64,000 bases of DNA from contig JADJLZ010000007.1 of NCBI GenBank assembly GCA_016709875.1, forward strand, positions 124,001 through 188,000. Direction: 5' to 3'. Made by a program: the position numbers and the translations under genes. Origin of the DNA: Planctomycetota bacterium (GTDB taxonomy: Bacteria > Planctomycetota > UBA1135 > GCA-002686595). Every line of letters begins with the position of its first letter. The first letter of the stretch is position 1. A model generated the notes under the pieces. That model did not search any database, had not been told where the DNA came from, and was given only the letters and a program-made list of their open reading frames with translations. This document shows, in pieces, positions 20,996-28,791 of this stretch.

Positions 20996-21582
20996 GCACA
21001 CCCGGCGCAGCGCGCGCGGTGCTGCTCGACCGCGACGGCACGCTGACCGTCGAGGGCGAATGGATCACCCGGCGCCAGGACCTGGTGCTCGTGCCGGGCG
21101 CGGCGGATGCGCTCGCGCGACTCGCGGCCGCGGGCTGGAAGCTCGTGCTGGTCACCAACCAGAGCGCGATCGCCCGCGGCCTGATCACGCGCGCGGACCT
21201 GGCCGAGATCCACGCCGAACTGCAACAGCAGCTGGGAGCCCACGGCGCGCGCCTGGACGCGATCTACTATTGCCCGCACCATCCCACCGAGGGCCACGGC
21301 GAGTTCACGCGCGAATGCGAGTGCCGCAAGCCCAAGCCCGGTCTCGTGCTGCAGGCCGCGCGCGAACTCGGCCTGGATCTGGGCGCGTGCTGGATGGTCG
21401 GCGACGCCGCGCGCGACCTCGAGGCTGGCTGGGCCGCGGGCGTCCCGGGCATCCTCGTCGCGACCGGAAAAGGTGCGAGCGAGATCGGGAAGCTGCGCGC
21501 GAGCGGTCGCGCACCGGCGGCCTTCGTCGCGGACCTGCCCGCAGCCGCGGACTGGATCCTGGCGCGCGCTCAGGGCAAGTAG
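20992..21582 (+). CDS. gmhB: D-glycero-D-manno-heptose 1,7-bisphosphate 7-phosphatase
   Basis: The 196-residue HAD phosphatase has Asp13/Asp15 in LLDRDGT, the TNQS motif II (55-58) and GDAARDLEAG near the end. The zinc-binding loop that marks GmhB is present: Cys94, His96 (CPHHP), Cys109 and Cys111 (CECRKPKPG). It makes heptose 1-phosphate in the ADP-heptose route for LPS core or other surface heptosides. The start is GTG at 20992, inside a GTGA overlap with the lipoprotein gene. Histidinol-phosphatase activity is an alternative for this subfamily. Its stop overlaps the opposing FemAB-like gene by 13 bp. Confidence 0.9.
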   Translation: MSTPGAARAVLLDRDGTLTVEGEWITRRQDLVLVPGAADALARLAAAGWKLVLVTNQSAIARGLITRADLAEIHAELQQQLGAHGARLDAIYYCPHHPTEGHGEFTRECECRKPKPGLVLQAARELGLDLGACWMVGDAARDLEAGWAAGVPGILVATGKGASEIGKLRASGRAPAAFVADLPAAADWILARAQGK

Positions 21583-22646
21583 CGCATCAGCGAGCCCGAG
21601 AGCGAGCGCGCCATCCAGGGCGGCAACCCGGCCCACATGCGGCGCAGCTTCTCGGTGCGCGGGTTCGAGGGGTTGAAGCTCGGCAGCGCGCGGCTCTTCA
21701 CCAGCAGGTAGCGGTACGGCAGCGCGCGCGGCTCGAAGCCCTGGTGCTGCTTGAACTGGTACGGGCCCGAGTCGACGCGGCTGCGACCCAGATCGAACCA
21801 GGCCAGGCCGCGTTCGACGCCGAGCTCCTGCAGGCGCGTGCTGAGGAAGTTCGTCGCCGAGTACTCGCGGTTCGCATCGGGGGTCGTGCCGATGTAGTAG
21901 AAGAGCAGCGTGTCGCGGAAGACGAAGGACATCGTCGCGGCGAGCACGCGCTCCTGCTTGTGCACGCAGTGCACGAGCACGTCGCGGCCGAACTCCTCGG
22001 CGAGCGCCTCGAACCAGCGCCGCGGCAGGCCCGGCGAACCGAGCGACTGCTTGGAAGAGAGGAACAGCCGCTCGAGGTCGCCCAGGTACCAGCGGCCCTC
22101 GGAGAGCGTGAGGCCGTGCTTGTCGGCCGCCTTGCGCACCTCGGCGCGCGCGCGCTTGGGCATGCGCGCCATGACCTCGGGCACGGTCGGGGGCAGCGGG
22201 TGCACGAAGGCCGCGTAGAGGCTCGAGGGCTGGAAGGGAGCGCCCAGATCCGGGTCCTCGGCGCAGCGCAGCTCCATCCGGCCGACGCGCTCGCGGCGCG
22301 CGAGCTGCTCGGCATGCTCGACCAGCGCGCGCGCGGCCTGCGCATCGGAGGCGACCGGCCCGCCGTACACGGCGTAAGGCATCGAGACCAGGTGCGAGCC
22401 CGAGAGCGGGCGCTCGCAGCGCATCAGCGGCAGCACGCCGACCAACTCGTCGGCGCGCCAGGCGACAAGATCGAGCGGTTCGTGGCCGAAGGCGCGCTCG
22501 ACTGCGCGGCGCCAGCCGGCCAGGTGGAAGAAGGTCCCGCGGGGTTGCGTGCGCACGAAACGGTCGCGCGCCGCGTCATCGGCCGCGGCCGACGCGCGCA
22601 CGAGCAGCTTCCCTTCCGCCGGGCTAGGCGACTGTTCCGCGCTCAT
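21570..22646 (-). CDS. FemAB-like GNAT-fold acyl/aminoacyl transferase
   Basis: The 358-residue protein resembles the FemAB-related transferases found beside exosortase/PEP-CTERM polysaccharide loci: an N-terminal FFHLAGWRRAVERAFGHEP, a central VPEVMARMPKRARAEVRKA helix, TMSFVFRDTLLFYYIGT, then FDLGRSRVDSGPYQFKQHQGF, the usual acceptor-side motif. It probably transfers an acyl or aminoacyl group to a sugar or peptide in envelope assembly. ATG 22646 is chosen as the start; it lies within the last 23 bp of the upstream GT2 gene. Substrate unknown. Confidence 0.82.
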   Translation of the reverse strand: MSAEQSPSPAEGKLLVRASAAADDAARDRFVRTQPRGTFFHLAGWRRAVERAFGHEPLDLVAWRADELVGVLPLMRCERPLSGSHLVSMPYAVYGGPVASDAQAARALVEHAEQLARRERVGRMELRCAEDPDLGAPFQPSSLYAAFVHPLPPTVPEVMARMPKRARAEVRKAADKHGLTLSEGRWYLGDLERLFLSSKQSLGSPGLPRRWFEALAEEFGRDVLVHCVHKQERVLAATMSFVFRDTLLFYYIGTTPDANREYSATNFLSTRLQELGVERGLAWFDLGRSRVDSGPYQFKQHQGFEPRALPYRYLLVKSRALPSFNPSNPRTEKLRRMWAGLPPWMARSLSGSLMRYLP

Positions 22647-23706
22647 CCGTGTCCGCGGCGCTCTCCCCCGCCCCGGCTTCCCCTTCGGCCTCTCCCACGC
22701 GATCCTCGTAGATGCGCTCGATGCGGTATTCGCGCAGGTTGCGCGCTTGCGTGAAGATGATGATCTCGCCCACCAGGCCGAAGCCGATGATCTGCACGCC
22801 CAGGATGATGGCCATGAACGCGATCTGGAACATCGGCCGGCCCCACAGGCCCTCGCTGCCGAGCAGCCACTGCAGCGACATGGTTCCGGCGACCAGGCCA
22901 CCGGGCAGGATCAGCATCGCGCCCAGCGCGCCGAAGAAGCGCAGCGGCCGCAGCGTGAACTTGGCCAGGAAGACCATGCCCAGGACGTCGAGCAGGCGTC
23001 GCGCGTAGACCGCCGCGCCGAAGAAGCCCGCGCCGCCCCACTCCTGCAGGTGGCGCACCTTGACCTCGACCACCTTGAAGCCCTGGCGGTAGGCGATCAC
23101 CGGCAGGAAGCGGTACATGTCGCCGTAGAGCACGAGTTCCTCGAGCACTTCGCGCCGCAGCGCGCGGAAGGTGCAGTTGAGGTCGTGGAAGCGCATGTGC
23201 ACCACGCGCCGCATCAGCCAGTTGAAGAAGGCCGACTGGATGCGGTTCAGGAACGGGTCGATGCGCGGATGGCGCCAGGAGGTCACGAGGTCCGCGCCCT
23301 CCTCGATCGCGCCGAGCACCGCGCCCAGTTCGTGCGGGTCGATCTGCACGTACTGCGGCGAGGTCAGGATCACGCGACCGCGCGCCTGCTCGAAGCCCGC
23401 GGAGAGGCAGACCGAGTCGCCGAAGGACTGCTGCAGCCCGACCGTGCGCACGCGCAGGCCGGGCGTGGAGCCCAGCTCCAGCGCTTCGGCCCAGGCCTTG
23501 CCGCGCACGCCGTCGAAGACGAGCACGAACTCGTGGCTCTTGCCCAGGCGCTCGAGCTCGGACGAGAGCGCGCGCACCACGTCGCGCACCTCGGCGCCGG
23601 GCGACTGCACGGGCACGATCACGCTCACGTCGAGCGTCGCCGCCGGACGCGCGGACGCGCGCTCGTCGCCCGGCGCCTCTGCAGCCGGTCCGGGCCGATT
23701 TTGCAT
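22624..23706 (-). CDS. Family 2 glycosyltransferase, polyprenyl-phosphate type, membrane anchored
   Basis: The 360-residue protein has a GT-A domain (about 25-240), starting LDVSVIVPVQSP, with FDG in place of the usual DDG. The Y/Q segment LTSPQYVQIDPHEL takes the place of the DxD-containing DADLQ motif, so metal binding may differ. Two or three transmembrane helices occupy residues about 250-335. It resembles enzymes that put a sugar on polyprenyl phosphate. ATG 23706 is 1 bp after the upstream GT2 stop. Loss of the classical DxD is unusual; it may be a regulatory or altered-specificity paralogue of its neighbour. Confidence 0.8.
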   Translation of the reverse strand: MQNRPGPAAEAPGDERASARPAATLDVSVIVPVQSPGAEVRDVVRALSSELERLGKSHEFVLVFDGVRGKAWAEALELGSTPGLRVRTVGLQQSFGDSVCLSAGFEQARGRVILTSPQYVQIDPHELGAVLGAIEEGADLVTSWRHPRIDPFLNRIQSAFFNWLMRRVVHMRFHDLNCTFRALRREVLEELVLYGDMYRFLPVIAYRQGFKVVEVKVRHLQEWGGAGFFGAAVYARRLLDVLGMVFLAKFTLRPLRFFGALGAMLILPGGLVAGTMSLQWLLGSEGLWGRPMFQIAFMAIILGVQIIGFGLVGEIIIFTQARNLREYRIERIYEDRVGEAEGEAGAGESAADTDERGTVA

Positions 23707-23707
23707 C

Positions 23708-24682
23708 TCAGCCAGCGGTCCGACCATGGGCACGCGGCTCCAGCGTCTGCACCATCACGCGCGCGTGGCGCGTACCGTGCATCCCGCTGGCCTTGACGGC
23801 GAGTTCGGCCAGGAAACCGAGCAGGAGGAAGTAGGGAACGGAGAGGAACAAGAGCGTGAAACCGTAGACCAGCCGCAAGCCCCAGGAGGTCTGCAGCGCG
23901 AAGCCGTGGTAGAGCGAATAGCTGAAGACGACCAGCGCGGCCAGCGCGAAGGGCGTGGCGAGCCCGGCGAAGAACGACAGCGGACGTTGGGAGAACGAGG
24001 CCATCATCTTGACCGCCAGGAGGTCCAGAAGCACGCGTGTCGCGCGACCCAAGCCGTACTTGCTGCGTCCAAAGCGCCGGGGCCGGTGGTTGACGATGAC
24101 CTCGCACACGCGCGCGCCGGCGCCGGCCGAGATCGCCGGCAGGAAGCGGTGCTGCTCGGCGTAGATCGGCATGCGCAGGAGCAGTTCGCGGCGAAAGGCC
24201 TTCAGCGTGCAGCCGGTGTCGTGGATGCGCACGCCCGTCACGAACTGGATCAGGCGGTTGGCGATCACGGAGGGCAGGCGCCGCAGCACGAAACCGTCGT
24301 AGCGCTGCTTGCGCCAGCCCGCGGCGACGTCGTAGCCCTCCTCGAGGCGCTGCACGAGCGCGGGGATGTCCGCCGGATCGTTCTGCAGATCGCCGTCGAG
24401 CGTGACCACGATGCGACCGCGCGCGTGGTCGAAACCGGCCTGCATCGCCGCGGTCTGGCCGCAGCGCATGCGCAGGCGGATCACGCGCACGCGCGGGTCG
24501 CGCCGGCGCAGCTCGAGCATCGTGCGGAAGCTTCCGTCGCGCGAGCGGTCGTCCACGTAGAGCAACTCCCAGGGGCGGCCGAAGGCGTCGAGGCTGCGCG
24601 CGATCTCGGCCTGCAGCGGCTCGAGGCTCGGCTGTTCGTCAAAAATCGGGACGACGACGGAGATGGCTAGCGGGGGGCTCAT
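23708..24682 (-). CDS. Family 2 glycosyltransferase, dolichyl/undecaprenyl-phosphate sugar synthase type
   Basis: The 324-residue protein has the intact DPM/GtrB-type GT-A motifs: SVVVPIFDEQPSLEPL at the N-terminus, YVDDRSRDGS, LDGDLQNDPADIP (metal-binding DxD) and GRSKYGLGRATRVLLDL before two C-terminal transmembrane helices (about 230-300). It should transfer a hexose from UDP or GDP to polyprenyl phosphate on the cytoplasmic face. ATG 24682 fits the family N-terminus. With the next gene and the FemAB-like gene it forms a three-gene operon. Confidence 0.9.
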   Translation of the reverse strand: MSPPLAISVVVPIFDEQPSLEPLQAEIARSLDAFGRPWELLYVDDRSRDGSFRTMLELRRRDPRVRVIRLRMRCGQTAAMQAGFDHARGRIVVTLDGDLQNDPADIPALVQRLEEGYDVAAGWRKQRYDGFVLRRLPSVIANRLIQFVTGVRIHDTGCTLKAFRRELLLRMPIYAEQHRFLPAISAGAGARVCEVIVNHRPRRFGRSKYGLGRATRVLLDLLAVKMMASFSQRPLSFFAGLATPFALAALVVFSYSLYHGFALQTSWGLRLVYGFTLLFLSVPYFLLLGFLAELAVKASGMHGTRHARVMVQTLEPRAHGRTAG

Positions 24683-24831
24683 GGAAACCAGCTGCGAGCC
24701 CGGTGCGCGTGGGAAACGCGCTCCAGACAGCAGCCTAACCAGGATCGGGCAGATCTGCCCCCGCGCCCCAGTGAATTCCCCGCCGCGCGGCCCGCGCGGT
24801 GCACACATTGCAACGTCCTTCGTAACGAGTC

Positions 24832-24859
24832 TTGTGCGCTGATTTTTTCCCGTTACGAT
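24832..24859 (+). promoter_or_regulatory. Predicted sigma-70-type promoter with almost no leader
   Basis: TTGTGC (24832-24837) and TACGAT (24854-24859) are separated by 16 bp, in the AT-richest stretch of the 185-bp intergenic region (24683-24867). The predicted start near 24866 leaves a leader of about 2 nt before the ATG at 24868. Nothing else is apparent in this gap. Confidence 0.5.
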
Positions 24860-24867
24860 CCAGCCCC

Positions 24868-26094
24868 ATGCAGCCCCCCCAAGCGTCCGAGCGTGCACCC
24901 CTGTGGTTTGGACCTGGCGCGCGGCTCGAAGAGCTGGCGGCGCTGCTCTCGGCGCTGGGTTCCGAGCCCTCGGGCGGCCTGGACGAGGCCGGCGATCTGT
25001 GCGAACTCGACGGAGCTCCGGTGCTGCTCGTGTGGGACGCCGACACGCTCGCGCAAGAGGAACTGGGCTTCCTGCGCCGGCATGTCGCGCGCAGCCGCGG
25101 TGGCTCGCTGGTGCTCGTCGGCGACGACGTGACGCGCCGCGGCGTGCGCTCGCTGCTGCGCGATGCACGCGTGCGCTTCCTGCCCTGGCCGCCCGACGTC
25201 GACGACCTGCGCGCGCTCGTCGAGCATTCCGGAGCCGCCGTCGCGACCACGGCACCCAGCGCCGCTGCGAGTGCGCGTTCCGCGCCCGAGCGTTCGCGCA
25301 TCGAGCCCGACGACGAATTGGCCGAGATCGAGAGCATCCTCTCCGGCGGAGAGAGCGCGCGCCTTGCCGCGAACGCGCCCACCGACGAGGCCGAGAGTCT
25401 CGCTGGCGCGCCGGAGGCACCCGCCCCCGCGCCACTCGGGAGCGCCGTGCGCCTCGACCCGCCGCCGGCCTACTTCAAGGACCAGGTCGCCGATCTCGCC
25501 GACATCGCGCAGCGCATCCAGCTCTCGCTGGACGCCGCGCAGACGGACGATGGCGAGGCGTTCCAGCACGTCGGCCAGGAGGTCGAGCGCTTGGTACAGT
25601 TCACCCGCACCCTCGGATATCTCGTGTCTCCCCCGTCACCCGGTACGCAGAGTTTCGACCTCTCCGAGATGGTCGACGTGTTCCTCGCGGGCGCACCGCG
25701 CACGCCCGAATCCCCGCGCCTGCTCTTCCGCGGCGGCGGCGCGCTGCCGGTGCGCTCCGACCGCGCGCTGCTCTCGCAGGCGCTCGACGCGTTCCTGTTC
25801 CTCGCGCAGAGCTGTGCCACGAAGGGCGAGATCGTGCGCCTGCAGACGCGCGCCGAGGGCGAGATCTGCGTGCTCACGATCCAGTTCCCGCCCGGCCCGC
25901 TCGCCGAGATCGAGCCCGAGCAGATCCTGCAGCCCTACGGCCTGCGCCGCACGATCCCCAAACTCGGTCCCAACGCGCTCGCCGCGGCGACGGGGATCAT
26001 CGCTGGCCAGGGCGGCCGCGCGCTGCTCGAACGCAACGGCCAGGGCCGCCTGGGCTGGCGCATCGAGTTGCCGCGCGCTCCCGGTCGCGGCTAG
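24868..26094 (+). CDS. Degenerate histidine-kinase-like protein
   Basis: The 408-residue soluble protein has an N-terminal alpha/beta region (about 1-115) shaped like a receiver domain but without its acidic pocket. An Ala/Pro-rich acidic linker (120-200) follows, then a helical DIAQRIQLSLDAAQ...QEVERLVQF segment like a dimerisation domain, and a C-terminal GHKL-ATPase-like domain (SDRALLSQALDAFLFLAQ; then GPNALAAATGIIAGQGGRA). The phosphoacceptor His and the N-box Asn residues are not evident, so it is probably not an active kinase. Its stop overlaps the opposing glycosyltransferase stop within CTAG (26091-26094). Confidence 0.6.
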   Translation: MQPPQASERAPLWFGPGARLEELAALLSALGSEPSGGLDEAGDLCELDGAPVLLVWDADTLAQEELGFLRRHVARSRGGSLVLVGDDVTRRGVRSLLRDARVRFLPWPPDVDDLRALVEHSGAAVATTAPSAAASARSAPERSRIEPDDELAEIESILSGGESARLAANAPTDEAESLAGAPEAPAPAPLGSAVRLDPPPAYFKDQVADLADIAQRIQLSLDAAQTDDGEAFQHVGQEVERLVQFTRTLGYLVSPPSPGTQSFDLSEMVDVFLAGAPRTPESPRLLFRGGGALPVRSDRALLSQALDAFLFLAQSCATKGEIVRLQTRAEGEICVLTIQFPPGPLAEIEPEQILQPYGLRRTIPKLGPNALAAATGIIAGQGGRALLERNGQGRLGWRIELPRAPGRG

Positions 26095-27623
26095 CGCGCG
26101 CCCGCGAGCGCCGCGACGCGTTCGAGCACCGGCCGTTGCGAGCTCTCGCCCGCGGGCAAGAGGCGCAACGCCTCGCTGGCCGCCCCGGCGGCCTCGTCGT
26201 ACTCGCCGCGGCGCGTGTAGATCTGCGTCAGGAGCACGTGTGGCTCGAGGTAGACCTGCTCGGAGACCTGCGAGCAGGCCAGTTCACAGAACACGTTGCG
26301 CAATTGCTGCAGCGCCTCGTCGAGGCGGCCTTGCGCGAGCAGTTCGCGCGCCCAGCGCACGAGCGCGCTGTAGCGCTCGGAGAGCTTGCGCGCCTCGCGC
26401 ATCTGCGGGAAGCGCAGCTCCGCCTGCGTGCCGGGTCCGGGCTCGAGTCCGGCGTTGGAGCGTGCGGGCGAGGCGAGCGCCTCCTCGATCAGCGCGCCCA
26501 GATCGTGCGCGACGCGTTCACGACCGAAACAGTTGCGCGCGTGCGCGAGCGCTGCCGCAGAGGCCGATTCCCAGAGCTCGCGCTGCTCGTGCAGGCGCAG
26601 CACGGCCTCGGCGAACGCCGCCGGCTCCTCGCGCACGAAGGCGGCGCGGTCGTGCTCGAGCTGCATGCCTTCGGCGCTGATCGCGTTCAGGACCAGCGGC
26701 AGACCGTGGCCGATCGCCTGCACGTTCTTGGTCTTGATCCCCGTGCCCCAGGCGACGGGCGAGACGAAGACGCGCGCGCCCTCGAGCACCGGCGCGAGTT
26801 CGTCGAGCCGGCCGAGCACGCGCACGCCCGCGAGACCTTCCGCGCCCCAGCCGGAGGCGGGCGGGACGCCGACGACCGAAAGCTCGAGCGCAGGCTGCGC
26901 CGCGCGCACGAGCGGCCAGACCTCGCGCAGGAACCAGGCCAGGCCCTGCACGTTGGCTTCGTTGCCGCCCGAGCCCAGGAACACGAGCCCCGCGCGCTCG
27001 TCGAAGCCCGGCGTCGAGTCGGGGATCTCGCTCTGGCAGAAGGCGAGCGGCCGCAAGCGCGCCGCGGGGAATTCCGACTGCAGGCGCGCGAGGTCCTCGG
27101 GCGTGATCGCGGCGGCGAGGTCGGCGTTCTCGAGCGTCCAGCGCTCCTTGCTCGAGAGCGCGCGCGCGCGCTCGAGCGCATTGCGCGAGTGCTCGCGCTC
27201 GGCGCGGCGCTCTTCGCGCAGCCAATGGCAGTCGTCGGAGACGACGATCACCGGCGTCTGCGGCTGCAGCGCGCGCACCAGCGGCAGGTACTGCTCCGTG
27301 ACCGAGAGTCCGGTCCAGAAGAACTGGTCGAAGAGCACGAGATCGAAGCGCTGCGCGCGCAGGAGGCCCGTGATGTCCAGCGCCGGCTCGGGCAGCGTGC
27401 CCCAGTGGATGCGCTCGGGGTCCGGGCCGTGCACGCGCTCGCACAACTGCTCGAGTTCCGCGCGGTCGCGCTCGGAACCTCCGGGGTTGCGGCCCAGGAA
27501 GTGCACGCGGTGGCCCGCGCGCGCGAGTTCCTCGACGAGCTGGACGAGGCGCAGGTCCGAACCGCAGGCGCGCGGTTCGGGCTGCTTCTCGTAGACGACC
27601 AGCAGATCGAGCGCGCGGCTCAC
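26091..27623 (-). CDS. GT-B (GT4-like) glycosyltransferase with C-terminal TPR-like region
   Basis: The 510-residue protein has two Rossmann-like halves: an N-terminal half with ACGSDLRLVQLVEELARAGHRV, and a donor-binding half with LVFLGSGGNEANVQGLAWF, VRVLGRLDELAPVLEGARVFVSP (split here) and WGTGIKTKNVQAIGHGLPLV, the usual GT4 nucleotide-sugar site. The last 120 residues are helical and TPR-like (ILTQIYTRRGEYDEAAGAA pattern). The GTG start at 27621-27623 overlaps the stop of the upstream methyltransferase gene as GTGA. It is the last gene of the 33.4-26.1 kb glycan cluster. Donor sugar unknown. Confidence 0.85.
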   Translation of the reverse strand: MSRALDLLVVYEKQPEPRACGSDLRLVQLVEELARAGHRVHFLGRNPGGSERDRAELEQLCERVHGPDPERIHWGTLPEPALDITGLLRAQRFDLVLFDQFFWTGLSVTEQYLPLVRALQPQTPVIVVSDDCHWLREERRAEREHSRNALERARALSSKERWTLENADLAAAITPEDLARLQSEFPAARLRPLAFCQSEIPDSTPGFDERAGLVFLGSGGNEANVQGLAWFLREVWPLVRAAQPALELSVVGVPPASGWGAEGLAGVRVLGRLDELAPVLEGARVFVSPVAWGTGIKTKNVQAIGHGLPLVLNAISAEGMQLEHDRAAFVREEPAAFAEAVLRLHEQRELWESASAAALAHARNCFGRERVAHDLGALIEEALASPARSNAGLEPGPGTQAELRFPQMREARKLSERYSALVRWARELLAQGRLDEALQQLRNVFCELACSQVSEQVYLEPHVLLTQIYTRRGEYDEAAGAASEALRLLPAGESSQRPVLERVAALAGAR

Positions 27624-28789
27624 GGCTGCACCCCGAGGAAGATCGTGCGCCCCAGCGGACGCCGCGCGGGAGCTTCACCGGCGCGCTTGCGGCCCAGGCG
27701 CAGCACACCCTCGAAGCCCGGCGAGCGGAAGCCCGCCATGCCCGGGTGGCGCTCGTGCAGTGCCGCGAGCAGCGCGGGCGTCGGCTCGTGCGTGGGATGC
27801 CAGGGCCCCTGCTCGCACAGGCGCGAGTCGTCGAAGCCGGCCTCGGCGAAGAGCTGGCGATACTGCTCCTCGTGCACGCGGTTGATGTGCGGATGGCGGC
27901 AGACCTGCTCGCTGAAGCGCTGCGCGCACGCGCTCCCGACGGTCTGCGTCAGGAACCAGGCCAATTCGCCCTGCTCGAGCAGCAAGTGGCCAAAGAGCGG
28001 GATCAGCGGGTCGAGGAACTGCACGCGCGCGCCCTCCTCGGTGCGGCCCCACAAGTGGTGGCCCACCGCGCAGGACCAGATCGGAGCGAAGGAGGTCACG
28101 AGCACGCCGCCGGGGCGCAGTACGCGCGCGATCTCGCGCAGCGCGCGCCCGAGGTCCTGGATGTGCTCGAAAGCGCAGCTGGAGAAGGCCAGATCGAAGC
28201 TCTGGTCGGGCCAGGGTATGGAACGCGCGTCCGCATCGCGGATCTCGTAACCGGGGCTGTGCTGCGCCTGCGCGCCGAGGTAGAAGCCCGACCAGCTCGC
28301 CGCGCCGGTCGCGCGCGCGTGTTCCTCGGGCACCGCGCCACCGACCTCGATCACGTCCTTGCCGAAGAAACCTTCCTCGCGCTGGCCCAGATCGAGCGCG
28401 TGGCGCACCCAGGGGTTGAGCTTGCTGGGCACGGGGTCTTCCGAACGATCTTCGGCGATCGGTGCGGGGAGTTGCTCGAGTTCGTGCAGGTTTTCGGACG
28501 CGGCCGCGTGCTCAGGGGCGAGCGCGAGGCACGCACGCGCCAGCCCGCGCGCGCCCGACTGGTCGCCGCGCCGGTGGCGCAGCACGCACAGGTCGGAGAG
28601 CAGCTCCGCTTCGACCAGGCGCAGCTCGGGCGGACCGCCCGCGCGTACGGACTCGAGCGCGCTGCCCAGGCGGATGGCGCGCACGGTCGCGAGGTCGAGC
28701 TCGCCCGCGAGCGCCAGCGCGCGGATCTCGTCCAGCTCGAGGAACGGGTCGATGCCTTCCGGGGCGCAGGTCGGGTCTTGCATGTGCAT
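27620..28789 (-). CDS. SAM-dependent methyltransferase with TPR-like N-terminus
   Basis: The 389-residue protein begins with a helical module (about 15-120) containing ATVRAIRLGSAL and LSDLCVLRHRRGD. A class I methyltransferase domain follows: KDVIEVGGAVPEE (motif I), YEIRDADARSIPWPDQSFDLAFSS, and ALREIARVLRPGGVLVTSF. It probably methylates a sugar in the cluster's glycan. ATG 28789 is 2 bp after the upstream fusion gene. Its N-terminal module closely matches a segment of that neighbouring fusion protein, so the two methyltransferases are paralogues. Confidence 0.85.
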   Translation of the reverse strand: MHMQDPTCAPEGIDPFLELDEIRALALAGELDLATVRAIRLGSALESVRAGGPPELRLVEAELLSDLCVLRHRRGDQSGARGLARACLALAPEHAAASENLHELEQLPAPIAEDRSEDPVPSKLNPWVRHALDLGQREEGFFGKDVIEVGGAVPEEHARATGAASWSGFYLGAQAQHSPGYEIRDADARSIPWPDQSFDLAFSSCAFEHIQDLGRALREIARVLRPGGVLVTSFAPIWSCAVGHHLWGRTEEGARVQFLDPLIPLFGHLLLEQGELAWFLTQTVGSACAQRFSEQVCRHPHINRVHEEQYRQLFAEAGFDDSRLCEQGPWHPTHEPTPALLAALHERHPGMAGFRSPGFEGVLRLGRKRAGEAPARRPLGRTIFLGVQP

Positions 28790-28791
28790 GT

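Noticed and set aside
24843..24848. T6 run as an intrinsic terminator
   Set aside because: No GC-rich stem precedes it on either strand; it forms the spacer of a promoter-like sequence.
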